Positions 25,596-59,025 of a stretch of DNA of 64,000 bases are shown here, piece by piece (position 1 is the stretch's first letter; each line of letters opens with the position of its first letter). This DNA is from Sipunculus nudus (lineage: Eukaryota > Annelida > Sipuncula > Golfingiida > Sipunculidae). The notes under the pieces were generated by a model. That model was not told where the DNA came from, did no database searches, and saw only the letters and a list, made by a program, of their open reading frames with translations. A program made the position numbers and the translations under genes. The stretch covers positions 36,536,019 through 36,600,018 of the forward strand of contig CM049306.1 of assembly GCA_026874595.1 (NCBI GenBank), read 5' to 3'.

Positions 25596-26022
25596 TCACT
25601 TTTGAAAAGTTATAAAAAAATGTGTAAATAGATATCTAAACTATAGTTTTAAGTCATCACAGACATCAACAACATTGTGAATCAACATTATTTCGTTTGT
25701 CTATAGATCAGAGTTTAGATGCCTGTAGTAGCATTTTTTTTCCACACTTTCTTTTAAAGGACAAATCCATAACGTGTAGCTAGCACCCCCTATCACATGG
25801 GGATGTAGTTAATATTATGACAAGAAAAATATATTAGGCCTGTTACATGTATCATGCCCAGTTTTCAAAAGGAGCTAAGAATACTCTGCGAGTCATACCC
25901 TGTCATAACATTGATCAGATCTTTTAGCATATTATGTTGGAAAATGGCAAGCTTGTGGCGAATGCGGACAACCATTAAAGCTACTAATGATAAATTATGC
26001 AAAAAAAAAAAAAAAAAAATGA

Positions 26023-26310
26023 GCGAACACTGGACACTACAAGCTCAACGCCGAAACATTCATCACCGGAAATATAACTACTGCTGTTCTCCACGCATGC
26101 GCTGGAATGTGTGGCCGACGCGTTTCCGGGAGTCACAAGTGTTGGGGCGGGTACTTGATCCCAAACACACGAGAACGAGGCTTTGGACCAGAGAACATGA
26201 CGGTCTCTCGGTGTACCATACCTGCCGAAAACAGGAAACGGAAACAGCCATCAGGCGCATGTGTGGAGAAGAGCGTCTGTTGTCTGCAGGGTGGTACCTA
26301 TGCTGATTAA
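26023..26310 (+). CDS. Cysteine-rich open segment, unknown
   Basis: A 95-codon frame opens after a poly-A run and ends TAA at 26308. It contains HACAGMCGRR, HKCWGGYLIPN, SRCTIPAENRK and GACVEKSVCCLQGGTYAD: eight Cys, all in the last two thirds. GC content is clearly above the flanks. It resembles the end of a secreted disulfide-rich protein, but there is no good acceptor, so it may be a processed or transposed fragment. Confidence 0.3.
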   Translation, partial: ANTGHYKLNAETFITGNITTAVLHACAGMCGRRVSGSHKCWGGYLIPNTRERGFGPENMTVSRCTIPAENRKRKQPSGACVEKSVCCLQGGTYAD

Positions 26311-26610
26311 AAACGTACAAACACTAATCATATAAACAGAACTTTATAATTCGTGTGCTTAAATGTTAAGTAATAAACGCAAGGCATTCGACAAGAAATT
26401 CTGGCAACAAATTTGGAACAATATTTAATTAAAAAAAAAAAAGAAAAGAAAAGCACATAAACCAACAACACAAACACGTTACCAGCACAAGGCTGCATTT
26501 CGGTGATGAAGGACGTATTTAAGCAACAATTTTCTCCTAAAAAATCAACATGGCCACTTCCCACCCCTTGCAGGTATCCATCTAGTTAGCGCGAACTGAC
26601 ATGGTTCAAT

Positions 26611-26745
26611 CAGGCGTGGATCCAGAGGGGGGTTCTGGGGGTCGAAACCAGCCCCCCTCCCGTTTCAACCAATGACCTTTTTTAGACAATTTTAATGCAT
26701 GACACTCGTTGACCCCTCCCTGCAAAAATCCTGGATCCGCGCCTG
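26611..26745. mobile_element. Complete hAT-type MITE with 8-bp target duplication
   Basis: A 135-bp element. TIRs are CAGGCGTGGATCCAG and the complement of CAGGCGCGGATCCAG (14 of 15). Flanks GGTTCAAT (26603-26610) and GGTTCATT (26746-26753) are an 8-bp duplication with one mismatch, the hallmark of hAT insertion. No coding capacity. Confidence 0.85.
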
Positions 26746-27083
26746 GGTTCATTTTTGTGACCAAATAACATGCTAAATGTATGGGGCTTTTGTGCATGCA
26801 TGTGCGGGGGAAAACGGGGAACGTGCATGAAGCCTTAACCGTAGGGAAAGAAAGGAACTGTAAAAGAAATCACAGCATTAAGCTGTATTTTTATACAGGT
26901 CTGAGAAACTCATTCTGAGAATACTGATTAACGGATGGCTATGTTTATGTTCCTCAAGCACTGATATCGAAAGATGAGCTTCGGACCGAACCGTGAATCG
27001 ATAAATAAAGAGAACCATTTCGGTAAAATTGAATGCTGTGGGCAATATATCTACACCCGAACACATCATACTAAACAACTAAA

Positions 27084-27085
<2 letters not shown>

Positions 27086-27151
<66 letters not shown>
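27086..27151. repeat. (AT)n microsatellite
   Basis: Thirty-three dinucleotides. A G-rich block follows (27165-27220). Confidence 0.98.
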
Positions 27152-27153
<2 letters not shown>

Positions 27154-27347
27154 TGGTATGCTCCTCAGGGGCGGGAACAGGATTTGAGAATGGGGGAGGG
27201 GGCGCAGGGGGAACGTAAGGGAGGATGTTTCCTCTTCACACTGTGTAGAAACAATCAGAAACTTTAAGCTGCAATGGCAAAATTTGGTAAAAAAAATAAG
27301 CTCTGTTTATCAGTATTAAGTGCTTCTTGTTATATTTTTTATTTTAG

Positions 27348-27412
27348 GACGCCCCTGCTCATGTCATTTGTGCACCCAGGTTGGCATATCACCCGATGGA
27401 AGACTTTTGCAG
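27348..27412 (+). CDS. Exon-like segment, unknown product
   Basis: The acceptor is tttttattttag, the donor ttgcag|gtacgc. All three frames are open. DAPAHVICAPRLAYHPMEDF and RPCSCHLCTQVGISPDGRLL are both plausible. No partner exon found. Confidence 0.2.
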
Positions 27413-27768
27413 GTACGCCTCATTACCGCATTTGATTACTTCATTCAAATTTTACAAGGCTGATCGCGGTCTTGTTCTGCATGCAAACACTCCATACAAA
27501 ATTGTAGTCATTTCACTGCACCTGTGTGCATAATGTTCCATCATCTTATGTGTAGCTTGAACAGTCCTTAACCCTGCTGTAGTAAGTTTACGAAGGCATT
27601 GAACAAATGCAGGCTCTAGTGTTTTCATGGATTAGAAATGGGTAAATATTTGGTTGGTACATTAAGATCCATCTGTTCACACAAGAGTCATTTATGTTTG
27701 GATACAAATACACAATGGTGTTAAACATTTGTGTTCTTCAATCTCATACGCTCAGGATATTCTTCATT

Positions 27769-27773
<5 letters not shown>

Positions 27774-27810
<37 letters not shown>
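27774..27810. repeat. (AT)n microsatellite
   Basis: Eighteen dinucleotides. Confidence 0.97.
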
Positions 27811-27814
<4 letters not shown>

Positions 27815-30425
27815 CATTTAATAAATGAATCCTGGCCCCGTCAGTTGAAGTTCCTGAGCAGTTGTTCTGCATACTATTCATTTTTTTAGTAATTCACAAT
27901 GGAGAAAATCTACACAGAAGATGGAGAAAGTTGTTTTTTTTATTTAAAAAAAAAAACACACATCAGTTAATTGTAAATAAAAAAATTCTTAGTTTCAAAA
28001 ACTAAAAGTAGAGGGTGCATGCTGGTTAATTTGGCACGCGTGGCTGTATTTTGCAAGTTTAACGCACCTGTTCCTTCTATACATTGCACGTGGCACTATT
28101 GTTAACATTATGATGTCACAATTGTAACAGGGTAGGCTATTTTGGCCTTTCCTAGACATGAGCATACCAAACATAATTGCAATAGACCCCTGCTTTCTCG
28201 TCACATTAACACAGCAAACCCACAGGTTATAACACCCATTATGCCACACTATACATACAAACAAAAACACTCACAAACAACTAGATATTTTATTAGCAAA
28301 ATACACAATATGCACCTTTGCAATCCACTGATACTACAAGGTAACCTCCTGCATAAATGAATATTATGTACAGGTGCATGAATTAATGATAAATTCCACA
28401 ATATTTACATATTTATTTCATATTTACAACTGTTTTCTAAGCTATGTATCTATATATGATCACTCATTTTACCTGTAAACCATTGAAACTTGAAGCTAGC
28501 TAGAGGAAACCAATTTATTACTTCAGAAATTTTCATATTCCATGCAAAAATATTAATAAATAGGTGTCATGTCTGCTATTTTGTACAATTTATGTTGGTC
28601 TTTTTTGTTTTGCTTTGGTCTAATCTTACTACTCATATATCATGTGGTTTTTAAAAGAGGTTAAGGAAAAACATCTTTTTTTTTATAGATGGTGCCTCCC
28701 TGACTTTAAAAACAGGAAACTGACATTAACTTTGAAAAGGCTCTACTGACATAAGTCATGAAGTGTAAATACATAATTTTAGCATTTCGCATTTACACTT
28801 CTACTGAAAAGATTGGGGGTCACGCTCTATAAGCTAATTCTGAAGGTTTCAGGAATATCAATTGAATATTGTCTTCACAGAAAAAGAGGTTTTGTACTGG
28901 CTGATTGAAGAAATTTGAGCATTATTTTTTTTTTAGAAAATAGGCATATTTTCTGCTTTGTGATGGTTTTCTAAGGTTTCATGGTGAAATGATGGACCAT
29001 TAATTGATACTCACTGGGTGATGCCCAATAAACAGGGTTAAGAAGGCTATCTGATATACATAACTTGTGAACGAGGTCTAAAATAGCTGCTCCCCAGTGG
29101 TGCATTAATATATCACATACCCATGTAAAAGTCATGTTTATTTCTGGTGATGTTTTGTTTGAAGAAGCTCTATGGCTAAAACTTGCAAATACTATTACTG
29201 TATTAAAAGCTCCAACTTAAACTTTTATGTCAAGCACTATATCTCTTGGGGTATGTTCACTTACTGTGGTGGTCAACTTACTGTACATACAAAAAGTGCA
29301 GAAGTAAAAATCATGAACTGCCTTATTTTTCATTGTTTCTAATTGTTGCTCTCTCTTTTTGCCATCTTGTTATCATTAGATGTATATTTGCTGAAGTTCC
29401 CATGTATATAACAAAGGTAAATGCTAAAAAAAACTGCAAAATTGATGTCATGAATGATGCATCTTGTATCAAGGTGAATCATGTTGCACAATGTATCTTG
29501 CCATTGCATATAAAAACATCAAGAGCGTAATGCTTTAGCTGAGAATATAACAAAATACTGGATACCTTTACAGATAACAAAACAGTGCCAGAAAATGTGT
29601 AGTGCAATGGGTCAATGAAGGTTTGCTTATGGTTATATTTGTGTGCCCCTTTTTATCGACATGTCTCATTGGTAACTGACAGATTAAATTATTAAATTAT
29701 TTACTGGTCTAAAAATCTGGAACATCTTTAATATTACTGATAACATCTTGTTTAGTTAATGAGAGATGTAAAAACTGAATAAGTTATATTTTCATATGAG
29801 ACTCAGATGACTGTGGGTACATTTAATGAAGGACATTCATAACTTATAATCTCATACTATTAAAATGTACCAGTCCCATCTGAGTTTAAGTTGATTGCAG
29901 ACAGATACTTAACTGATAATTACTAACATGCATGAGAAGCACATGGACATTCTCTTAAGAAACTATCCTGGATTAAAGATATGCAGCCTTTGGTATAATT
30001 ATAGCATGAACTATAACATTAATTGCACATAAGTGTGCCTTGGGCACAAGTGTTTTCAGCAGAACCACCCAATAAAAATTCACAATTCTCTAAAGTGGAG
30101 AAACTAATTCATATAACAGTGGACATGAACTTGATGAACAATAAGTACCAACAAGTCTGAACAAATAACACCGATGATAACATAGAAATGAGCACTCTAC
30201 AATAAATATCCATAGGTGGGCAATTAAAGAATGGTGGTTTGCATGCTGGATATCTAATTGCAAAATGGTTGATGACTGGTGGGGACCCCTGGCAGCCATA
30301 TCTAGAACCATCTTAGTTGCTTGTATAGGTCCACGAGCTACATGGAGACCAGATCTCTTGGGCAGGCTTTGGGTGGCTAGAAATGGCTGCCATTGGTTAA
30401 TCCTCGGTGGGTAAGGTGTGCAGTT
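27811..30425. other. AT-rich; includes 3' UTR and downstream region of p38
   Basis: No repeats or ORFs of note. The p38 stop is at 30426 on the minus strand, so the UTR occupies the right part. Minus-strand AATAAA occurs at 29142-29137 and further left. The transcript end is not determinable. Confidence 0.4.
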
Positions 30426-52009
<21,584 letters not shown>

Positions 52010-55000
52010 CTACAAGTAAAGTAAAATGAATTCAGTTAGTCTACATTTAGAAACACCACAAACATGATATACAAAGCATTTGGAAAAAAAATTAACACAA
52101 TACTATGGATGATACCACTCTTTATAAACAAAATTTATTTATATGTAGTGCATATGCCTAGGAACTGAATTCAATATCATTGTTATGACCGAGACTTCAT
52201 ATGGGTGTACAAACATATGTATCCATCCCTGAATAAACATAAATACGGAAACAAATTACAAAATGTAAAGATAGCATTTGACAATAAAATTGAAAATCTG
52301 ACAAATTTGCAGGGGGGATGGGGGGCGTTATAGAAATTTTTCTGGAAATAAGAAAGTGTAGGGCAGGTAGTAAATTTAATCAAATATTGATGATATGGCT
52401 ATGCAACAAGAGTGTTTTAGACTGAATTCCACTATATCATACATTCCCTTCACTGGATATGACTGCATTGTCAAGTAGCCGTCATGAATATTTCCTCCTA
52501 AACCTTAGAGGATGATTGATATCAGACACATTGGTTATCATGACAAACCCATCTTTCTGTGTTTACTGATGAGTTAAAACTTGAAATTCACTTCCTGAGT
52601 ATTAATACTAACCACTTTTGTATCTCAAACCTATATATATGTAACATACCAGCATGGAATACTGACAGTTCCTGATAGGATAGTTAGTTTGCAATATTAA
52701 ACATTTTTCAGGGATGGTGCCCCTGGTGGCACACCATGGTATTACAAATATCTGCTTGCTCCAGGGATATTAACACCATAACACTTATTAATTTTGCTAG
52801 AAAGTACTTTATGCATCATGCTGGATAGAAAGTACTTTATGCATCATGCTGGATCTTGAAATCTTGGTTTGAGATATGTTCCCTTAAATTCCTAAAATGT
52901 TCCTTTTGTCTATTTCTCACTGCCCATTGCATATGAAATTTAAACTTTTTACTGGGTAATATTATACATAGACATACATAGTGGACCTTGCAATTCAATT
53001 AAAATGTGAACCATGGTCATGTACACTATTAAATCACAGTTGTCATGAGCTCTTTTTTTTCTCTTTTTAAAGAATAGATCTTAGGCCTGTATTATAACAT
53101 TTGCAATGATATGCTTATTATGTCATGCCATTAGTTCATTTTGGCTGAATACAAAAGTTTCCCAGCAAATTACTCCTGGCACAAGGACTTACTATTTTAA
53201 ATTTACCTGTTTTATATAGTTATGAGTCTGTTTGCTAGTAAACACAGTCCACGTGTATGTTTACCAGAACTATCTTGTGCATGTGTGACCATTAGCAAAC
53301 AAGGATAGGACATGTGAAAGAAGGAACATCGAAGAAACACCAGATGAAAACTTGAATATTCATGAAATCTGAAGTTGTGCTTTATAGTTATCTGGTGGTG
53401 TGCTCACTATGTTTATATTTTGCACCACTAATCATGTCCGGTGTCAGTTTATCCCCACCTGTGTACAGGATGTAACAAATGGTTTCAGAGCGAAATATTG
53501 GTAGATACCATAATATTTTCAGGAGAAAACAAATTACTTCATATCTAACATACCTGGTAAGAGAATAGGTCCCTTTAAAATGACGATGATCATGAAGGTA
53601 ATCTATATGATAAGGATGATGTTATCATTACCTGCCTAGATTTCAGGTTTGATATGTGAGGGACCGACAATCATCCAGATGTCATGATCTGTCAATAAGA
53701 CTTCAGAGTGAGTCCCTGAGATCTCCCTGTTTTCCTTAAGGCTTGCCAAGGCACGCTTGACAAGGTTCTGGTGGGGATCGAAATGAGACACTTTTGCTCC
53801 AAAGTCCAAGGTCTTAACATTGGGTGTATCTGAGGTAAAGGATGATCAGCCTGACTTCCTCTTATATACCTATTTCCTTGTAAACATTACCTGGTACAGT
53901 GTGTAATTCCACTGGTCCATTCTATGGGAATCTTGATTTCTTATTATGCCAAGGAGCTGAGAACATATTATCATACCCCTCCTATTTCTTTCACAATCAA
54001 TTAAATTGGTTGCATTATCCCATTCAGAGAGATAAGAAAGGTGGGACACAAGGTAGAGAACAGCATTTAAAATGAACCTTGTGCAGTGAACAAGTGTCAA
54101 CAATTTGACCATTACCATGACCTTCCAGCATCACGTACAAGTCAAAATGAATTTACTAAACCAATAGTTTAGGTATAATACCTAACTTACAGAATGTACA
54201 CAAATTTGGCCCTTCCACTTGCACACAATTGAATTCCAGGCAGCATCACATCACAGGTTTGTTGCTGAACATAACACCTTTCTCCACCGCACCATTGCTG
54301 ACCTTCACCTTGGCCCATTACCACAAAGACATAAATAATTTGTTCCGCATCGACCACAAGACTTCGCTACCTTACGAGTCTAGGCATATCGCTTCCTTAC
54401 AGGTCTGGGGACACACATACACAGCAATATACCCTTCTTCTGCAATGGGTCCCCATTTCCTAGTTTTAGGTATAATTCCATCAACTGAATATCGCATTAA
54501 TACAGAAGGTACATAAAATGATCTTTTAATAATCAATCATACATAATTTATTTTCTTTTAATCACAGAACATGATTTTACAAAAATCCAATTACTAATCT
54601 TCACTGCTTTTTTCCCCAATATAGTACAACCCTTAAGTAAGCTGCCTCTGGAATTACAAACACACCTACACACAGGCACAAAGAAGGCTAAATGTAGCTC
54701 TACCCAGTGCCAAGGTATGCCCTACTAACCCTGGTTTATTGTCAACATCAGGTGTGCCCAGGTAACCTCAGGTATACCCAAGTAAAGTTAGTCCTGGCCA
54801 AAGTCCAGCTGCACTCTGGCATGTAACAAATAACATAGTCCTGAGACCACAGAAACAAACTGGCACAGGATATTAAATACACAACACAGGGAACTATTGC
54901 GTAGGGCTGATATAACTAATATCTTGCATTTAAACCCATATTTAATAATGTCACAAATAATCTCACAAATAAACACACCCATAATAGGCCATAAATTTAT

Positions 55001-55680
55001 ATAATCCACATAAAATTTGTTTTAAATTTAGGACTCAGATTATTCTGTGAAATGGAGGGTGATCCTAAAATACATAAGATTGAAATACTGTTGGCTTAGC
55101 ATTACCCCATTATTTACTATTAGCTGATCAGCTATGTTATCACCTTGAAAGAGGTGCCATAGTTTATGTAATATGATGCAACTGCAAGATCATGAACCTG
55201 TATCATGACCCTCTTTTAATTTATTGTATCATTCCAATTTATGTGCATGTATCAGCCTGCCTGAGTTCACTGGGGTCAAGCGCTTAAAGTGCAGGGATGA
55301 AATCAACAAGGTACACTAGCTGGATGTTATATTAGTTAATAAATAATTCATTATCTTTTTTTATAGAGAAACAGCCCTCTGCGCTGCAGGCTGACAAAGA
55401 TGCCCTAAGGTCAATGTGAAGGCAATATCAATCAAATCAATTCATAACATATATACTTACTAGGACTGTATGTAGCACCATCACTTCATCTAGTTTAAAC
55501 AAACTACTGTTCATTTTAGTCCCTTTAGTCCCCAGTTGTAAGAAGGGAGGACTACTAAAATGGTCTGCATCTGTCCATCCCACCCATTTTTTTACCACAT
55601 ATCTCCAAGACCCTTACTGCTTTTTCCACCAAATTGTACAGATTAACTCTGCACATGACTTTCATGTGATTATAATGTGA
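52010..55680. other. Upstream of p38 exon 2, presumed intron 1
   Basis: AT-rich. Apart from the ORF at 53634-53825 I see no exon. 54229-54516 is an open plus-strand frame of uncertain meaning. Confidence 0.4.
53634..53825 (-). CDS. Orphan terminal-exon-like ORF, unknown product
   Basis: The acceptor atcctttacctcag at 53839-53826 is good. After it, 63 codons read DTPNVKTLDFGAKVSHFDPH, QNLVKRALASLKENREISG and a segment ending IWMIVGPSHIKPEI, then TAG. Composition is clearly protein-like. It is on the same strand as p38 and upstream of its exon 2, so it could be the last exon of a nested or neighbouring gene, or a relic. I do not recognise the family. Confidence 0.3.
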
Positions 55681-55684
55681 TTAT

Positions 55685-55960
55685 GAGCATGGTGGCGTAA
55701 TGGTTAAGGCCGCTGGACTTGTTACTGCAAGGTGTTGGAATCGCATCCCGTCCTGATGGCCGTCTGCGCTAAGACTCCTAGGAAAGTCTTTACCACAAGC
55801 GAAAGGGTACTGGTCATGGGAGGAAGGAAAATGTAGAACGAATAACCTTCTAGTGCCTGATATGGCTGCTTGGGTTGCATGCTTCCCCAGAGAGCTGACA
55901 GACTGACATCATCGGTGATATCAGACTATAAACCCCCATCTTTACCTTTACCTTTATAAC
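55685..55960 (+). mobile_element. tRNA-derived SINE
   Basis: The head has an A box (TGGCGTAATGGTTAAGGCCG) and a B box (GTTGGAATCGCATCC) at tRNA spacing. The body ends in a tail of ctttac repeats (55938-55957). A CAGGTGGCGCCACCTT palindrome follows at 55964-55979. Confidence 0.8.
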
Positions 55961-55979
55961 CAGCAGGTGGCGCCACCTT

Positions 55980-57660
55980 CAGATAAGTCAGTTAAAATGA
56001 ACACTTAACCAGCCTTTAGCCTTTAAAGCATTTGTGAGGATTCCTTGGAGCTAGGGGAATTCAATGGATACTGTACTGAATAGAATTATAGAGGTTCTTG
56101 GGAAGGTTTGCGAAAATTTAGGTATCACAGATGCCACACTTTCCCAGTTAAACACATGGCAGCCAGGGAACTATTTGTGCCTCTAAGCCCTTGTTAAAGA
56201 ACTGGTTTGGCACCAGATGTAATTGTGGTGATAAATACAGCCCTAGAAATGCAGCATTGTTTCAATATGGCAAATCAGGGGTGGAAATATACAGTGTCCA
56301 CAGGTCCAATATTTCCAATACAGTATGGACTTGAATGTTATATTTCAAGTTCAAACCCTGGCTTCTTCTGTAAATTACAAAATTTGTCTATATATAATTG
56401 TCTATATATATATTGCAGCTAAAAGTATAACACAGATGTGGGTATAAAAAGGTTTCAGTACAACTGATCTTGAATGTATTTCTACATCATTTCTGTTCTC
56501 TTCTTAAACTGGCTGAACTAGGTTGATTCTTCAAATATAAATATACAACTGCACCACAGTGACCTCCAAGGCAGGCATTGCTCACATGCAACTCTGAGCA
56601 AACACAACTGATTCATTCTCTGAAGCTTTTTAGACAACCTATGAAACCCAGCTGCTATAATATAAGCACCATGTATACCTGCCTAGGATGTAGGTTCAAA
56701 TATCAATGAAGTTGCAAAAAGCATTCTACCACATACATCATAATCAATGGTCACTGAAGCCGGCAAACTGGAAATAGTCTGCATTGCAGCGCTGCATCCA
56801 CACAGACAATAAACTTAAAGCCAGCTATACAGCTACTTTTACTGTGGTATTAATGTGATTTCTTGCTTACTCTGCGTATATATTAATGAACTCTATGTAA
56901 TTCCTACAAGGAAAAGTTCTTAAAATGCCTCTGAGATGGATGTATAAGCTTGTTTATCTATAAGCTGTTTGTAAACACAGCAAATGTTGACTAATGGAAA
57001 AACCATGTAGCCTAAGATCTTTTTGCATTTTTATAAGTGTAAGTTGAACAGCCACTAGCTGCAAAGCCCCCTTTGCAAAATTCTGGTTTGTTTGACTTGC
57101 CATCAAGTGCCCTTGTTGAATGTTTTTGCATTTTTTTGGAGGGTACCCAACATGTTGTAAACATGATATTGGACAAAAAGAACAGCCTGTGTGCAGTGAA
57201 ATAAGTGTTTTCTGACCTTTATTTGTAAAAGGTTCAAGGGATTATCCTCAGTTAACAGACATAAGATATCGGAATAGGCCCCTTTAAACTCTCAGCAGAA
57301 CACAATATTGTCAGATACAGACAAAGTCACAAACTATTCATGTCAATTGTAACCACTTTTGGTGTCTACATTAGCACAGACTTTGACCCAAAGGGTCACC
57401 AACAATGATTTATAACTTTGCATGTGTTGACGTGGCTGCTGTGGCACTGTTGTGTACAGGTCTACCAATTTATTGCCTGTGCAAAAAGGTTATGCATGCA
57501 CAAATATTCACAAATGTACTGTCACTAATGCACAAATGAACCTGGGAATATTGGCTGAAAAAGTAAATGCAAACATGGTTTTGGGAGCATCCCACGTTAG
57601 GTTTTATTTCTGTGAAAATATTGAACAATTTGGCTGGGCAATTTTGGAGAAGAAGATTAA
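55980..57660. other. Non-coding stretch
   Basis: AT-rich, no repeats or exons that I can support. Confidence 0.4.
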
Positions 57661-57666
57661 AAAAAA

Positions 57667-59025
57667 CTAGATGTGTCGGAACGACACGAATGCCCCCGCC
57701 TTGGGCAAATAAGAAACATTTGTAAAATTTGGAAAATTTTTTAAGTTCAGGAGGTGTTGTATGGTCAAAAGTAGGTCAACAAGGGCAAAATGCAAACGCG
57801 ATCTGTAACAGGTCATTATCAAGCAACACACCAAAAATCATGCCAGTATATGCAGGCATTTCGAAAAAAAGTCCATACATGTGCATTTTCCATAAAAATT
57901 TCTGTCTTTCATGAAATTTTCTATGTTTAGGAGCCGTAAAACAATCAAAAGTAGGTCAACCGGGATGAAACGCAAACTCGATCTGTTACTGTCATTATCT
58001 GCCCACACAAAAAAAATCAGGGTGGTATCTGCAGGCATTGAGGAAAAAAAGTCAATACATATGCATTTATTATGAAAATTTATATTTTTCATGAAACTTT
58101 CTATGTTCAGGAGCAGTCAAATGGTCAAAAGTAGGTCAACTGAAACAAAACAAGAACTCGATCTGTAACTGGTCATTATCTGCCTACACACCAAAAATCA
58201 GGCCTGTATCTGCAGGCACTGCGAAAAAAAGTCCATACATGTGCACCTTTTATGAAATTTTCTATGTTAGAGCACCCTCAAACAGTCAAAAATAGGTCAA
58301 CTGGGACAAAAGGTGAACTCAATCTGTAACTGGTCATTATCTGCCCACACACCAAAAATCAAGCCAATATCTGCAGGTATTGTGAAGAAAAGTCTGTACA
58401 AGTGTATTTGTCATGAAAATATATATTTTACATGAAATTTTCTATGTTCAGGAGCCGTAAAACAGTCAAAAGTAGGTCAACCGGGATGAAATGCGAACTC
58501 CATCTGTAACTGGTCAATATCTGCCGACACACCAAAAATCAGGCCAATATCTGCAGGCATTGCGAAAAAAAGTCCGTACATGTGTATTTGTAATGAAATT
58601 TCATATTTTTCATGAAATTTTCTATGTTCAGGAGCCGTAAAACGGTCAAAAGTAGGTCAACCAGGACGAAACGAGAACTTGATCTGTAACTGGTCTATAT
58701 CTGCTCACACACCAAAATCAGGCCAATATCTGCAGGCATTGCGAAAAAAAGTCCGTACATGTGTATCTGTCATGAATATTTCTATTTTTCATGAAATTTT
58801 CTAAGTTTAGGAGCCGTAAAAGGTCAAAAGTAGGTCAACCGGAACGAAACGCGAACTCAATCTGTAACTGGTCTTTATCTGCCCATACACCAAAAATCAG
58901 GCTAATATCTGCACGCATTGCGAAAAAAAGTCCGTACAACTGTTTGATTTCGGAATGACGGAAGGACGGAATGACGGACATGGGTAAAACTAAATGCCCC
59001 AGCCACTTTGTGGCGGGGGCATAAA
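57667..59025 (-). mobile_element. HINE-like element with ~180-bp satellite core
   Basis: Minus-oriented. CTAG at 57667-57670, hairpin GTGTCG-GAA-CGACAC (57673-57687), subterminal ATGCCCCCGCC (57690-57700), and the inverted copy GGCGGGGGCAT at 59012-59022, which also folds back on 58993-59003. The core is about seven units of roughly 180 bp (ggtcaaaagtaggtcaac, atctgtaactggtcattatc, gcgaaaaaaagtcc). A ggacgga tract at 58960-58980 corresponds to the (GTCC)n head. Confidence 0.75.

Noticed and set aside
55691-55765. A functional tRNA gene
   Set aside because: A and B boxes are present but the arms do not fold cleanly and a SINE body with tail follows.
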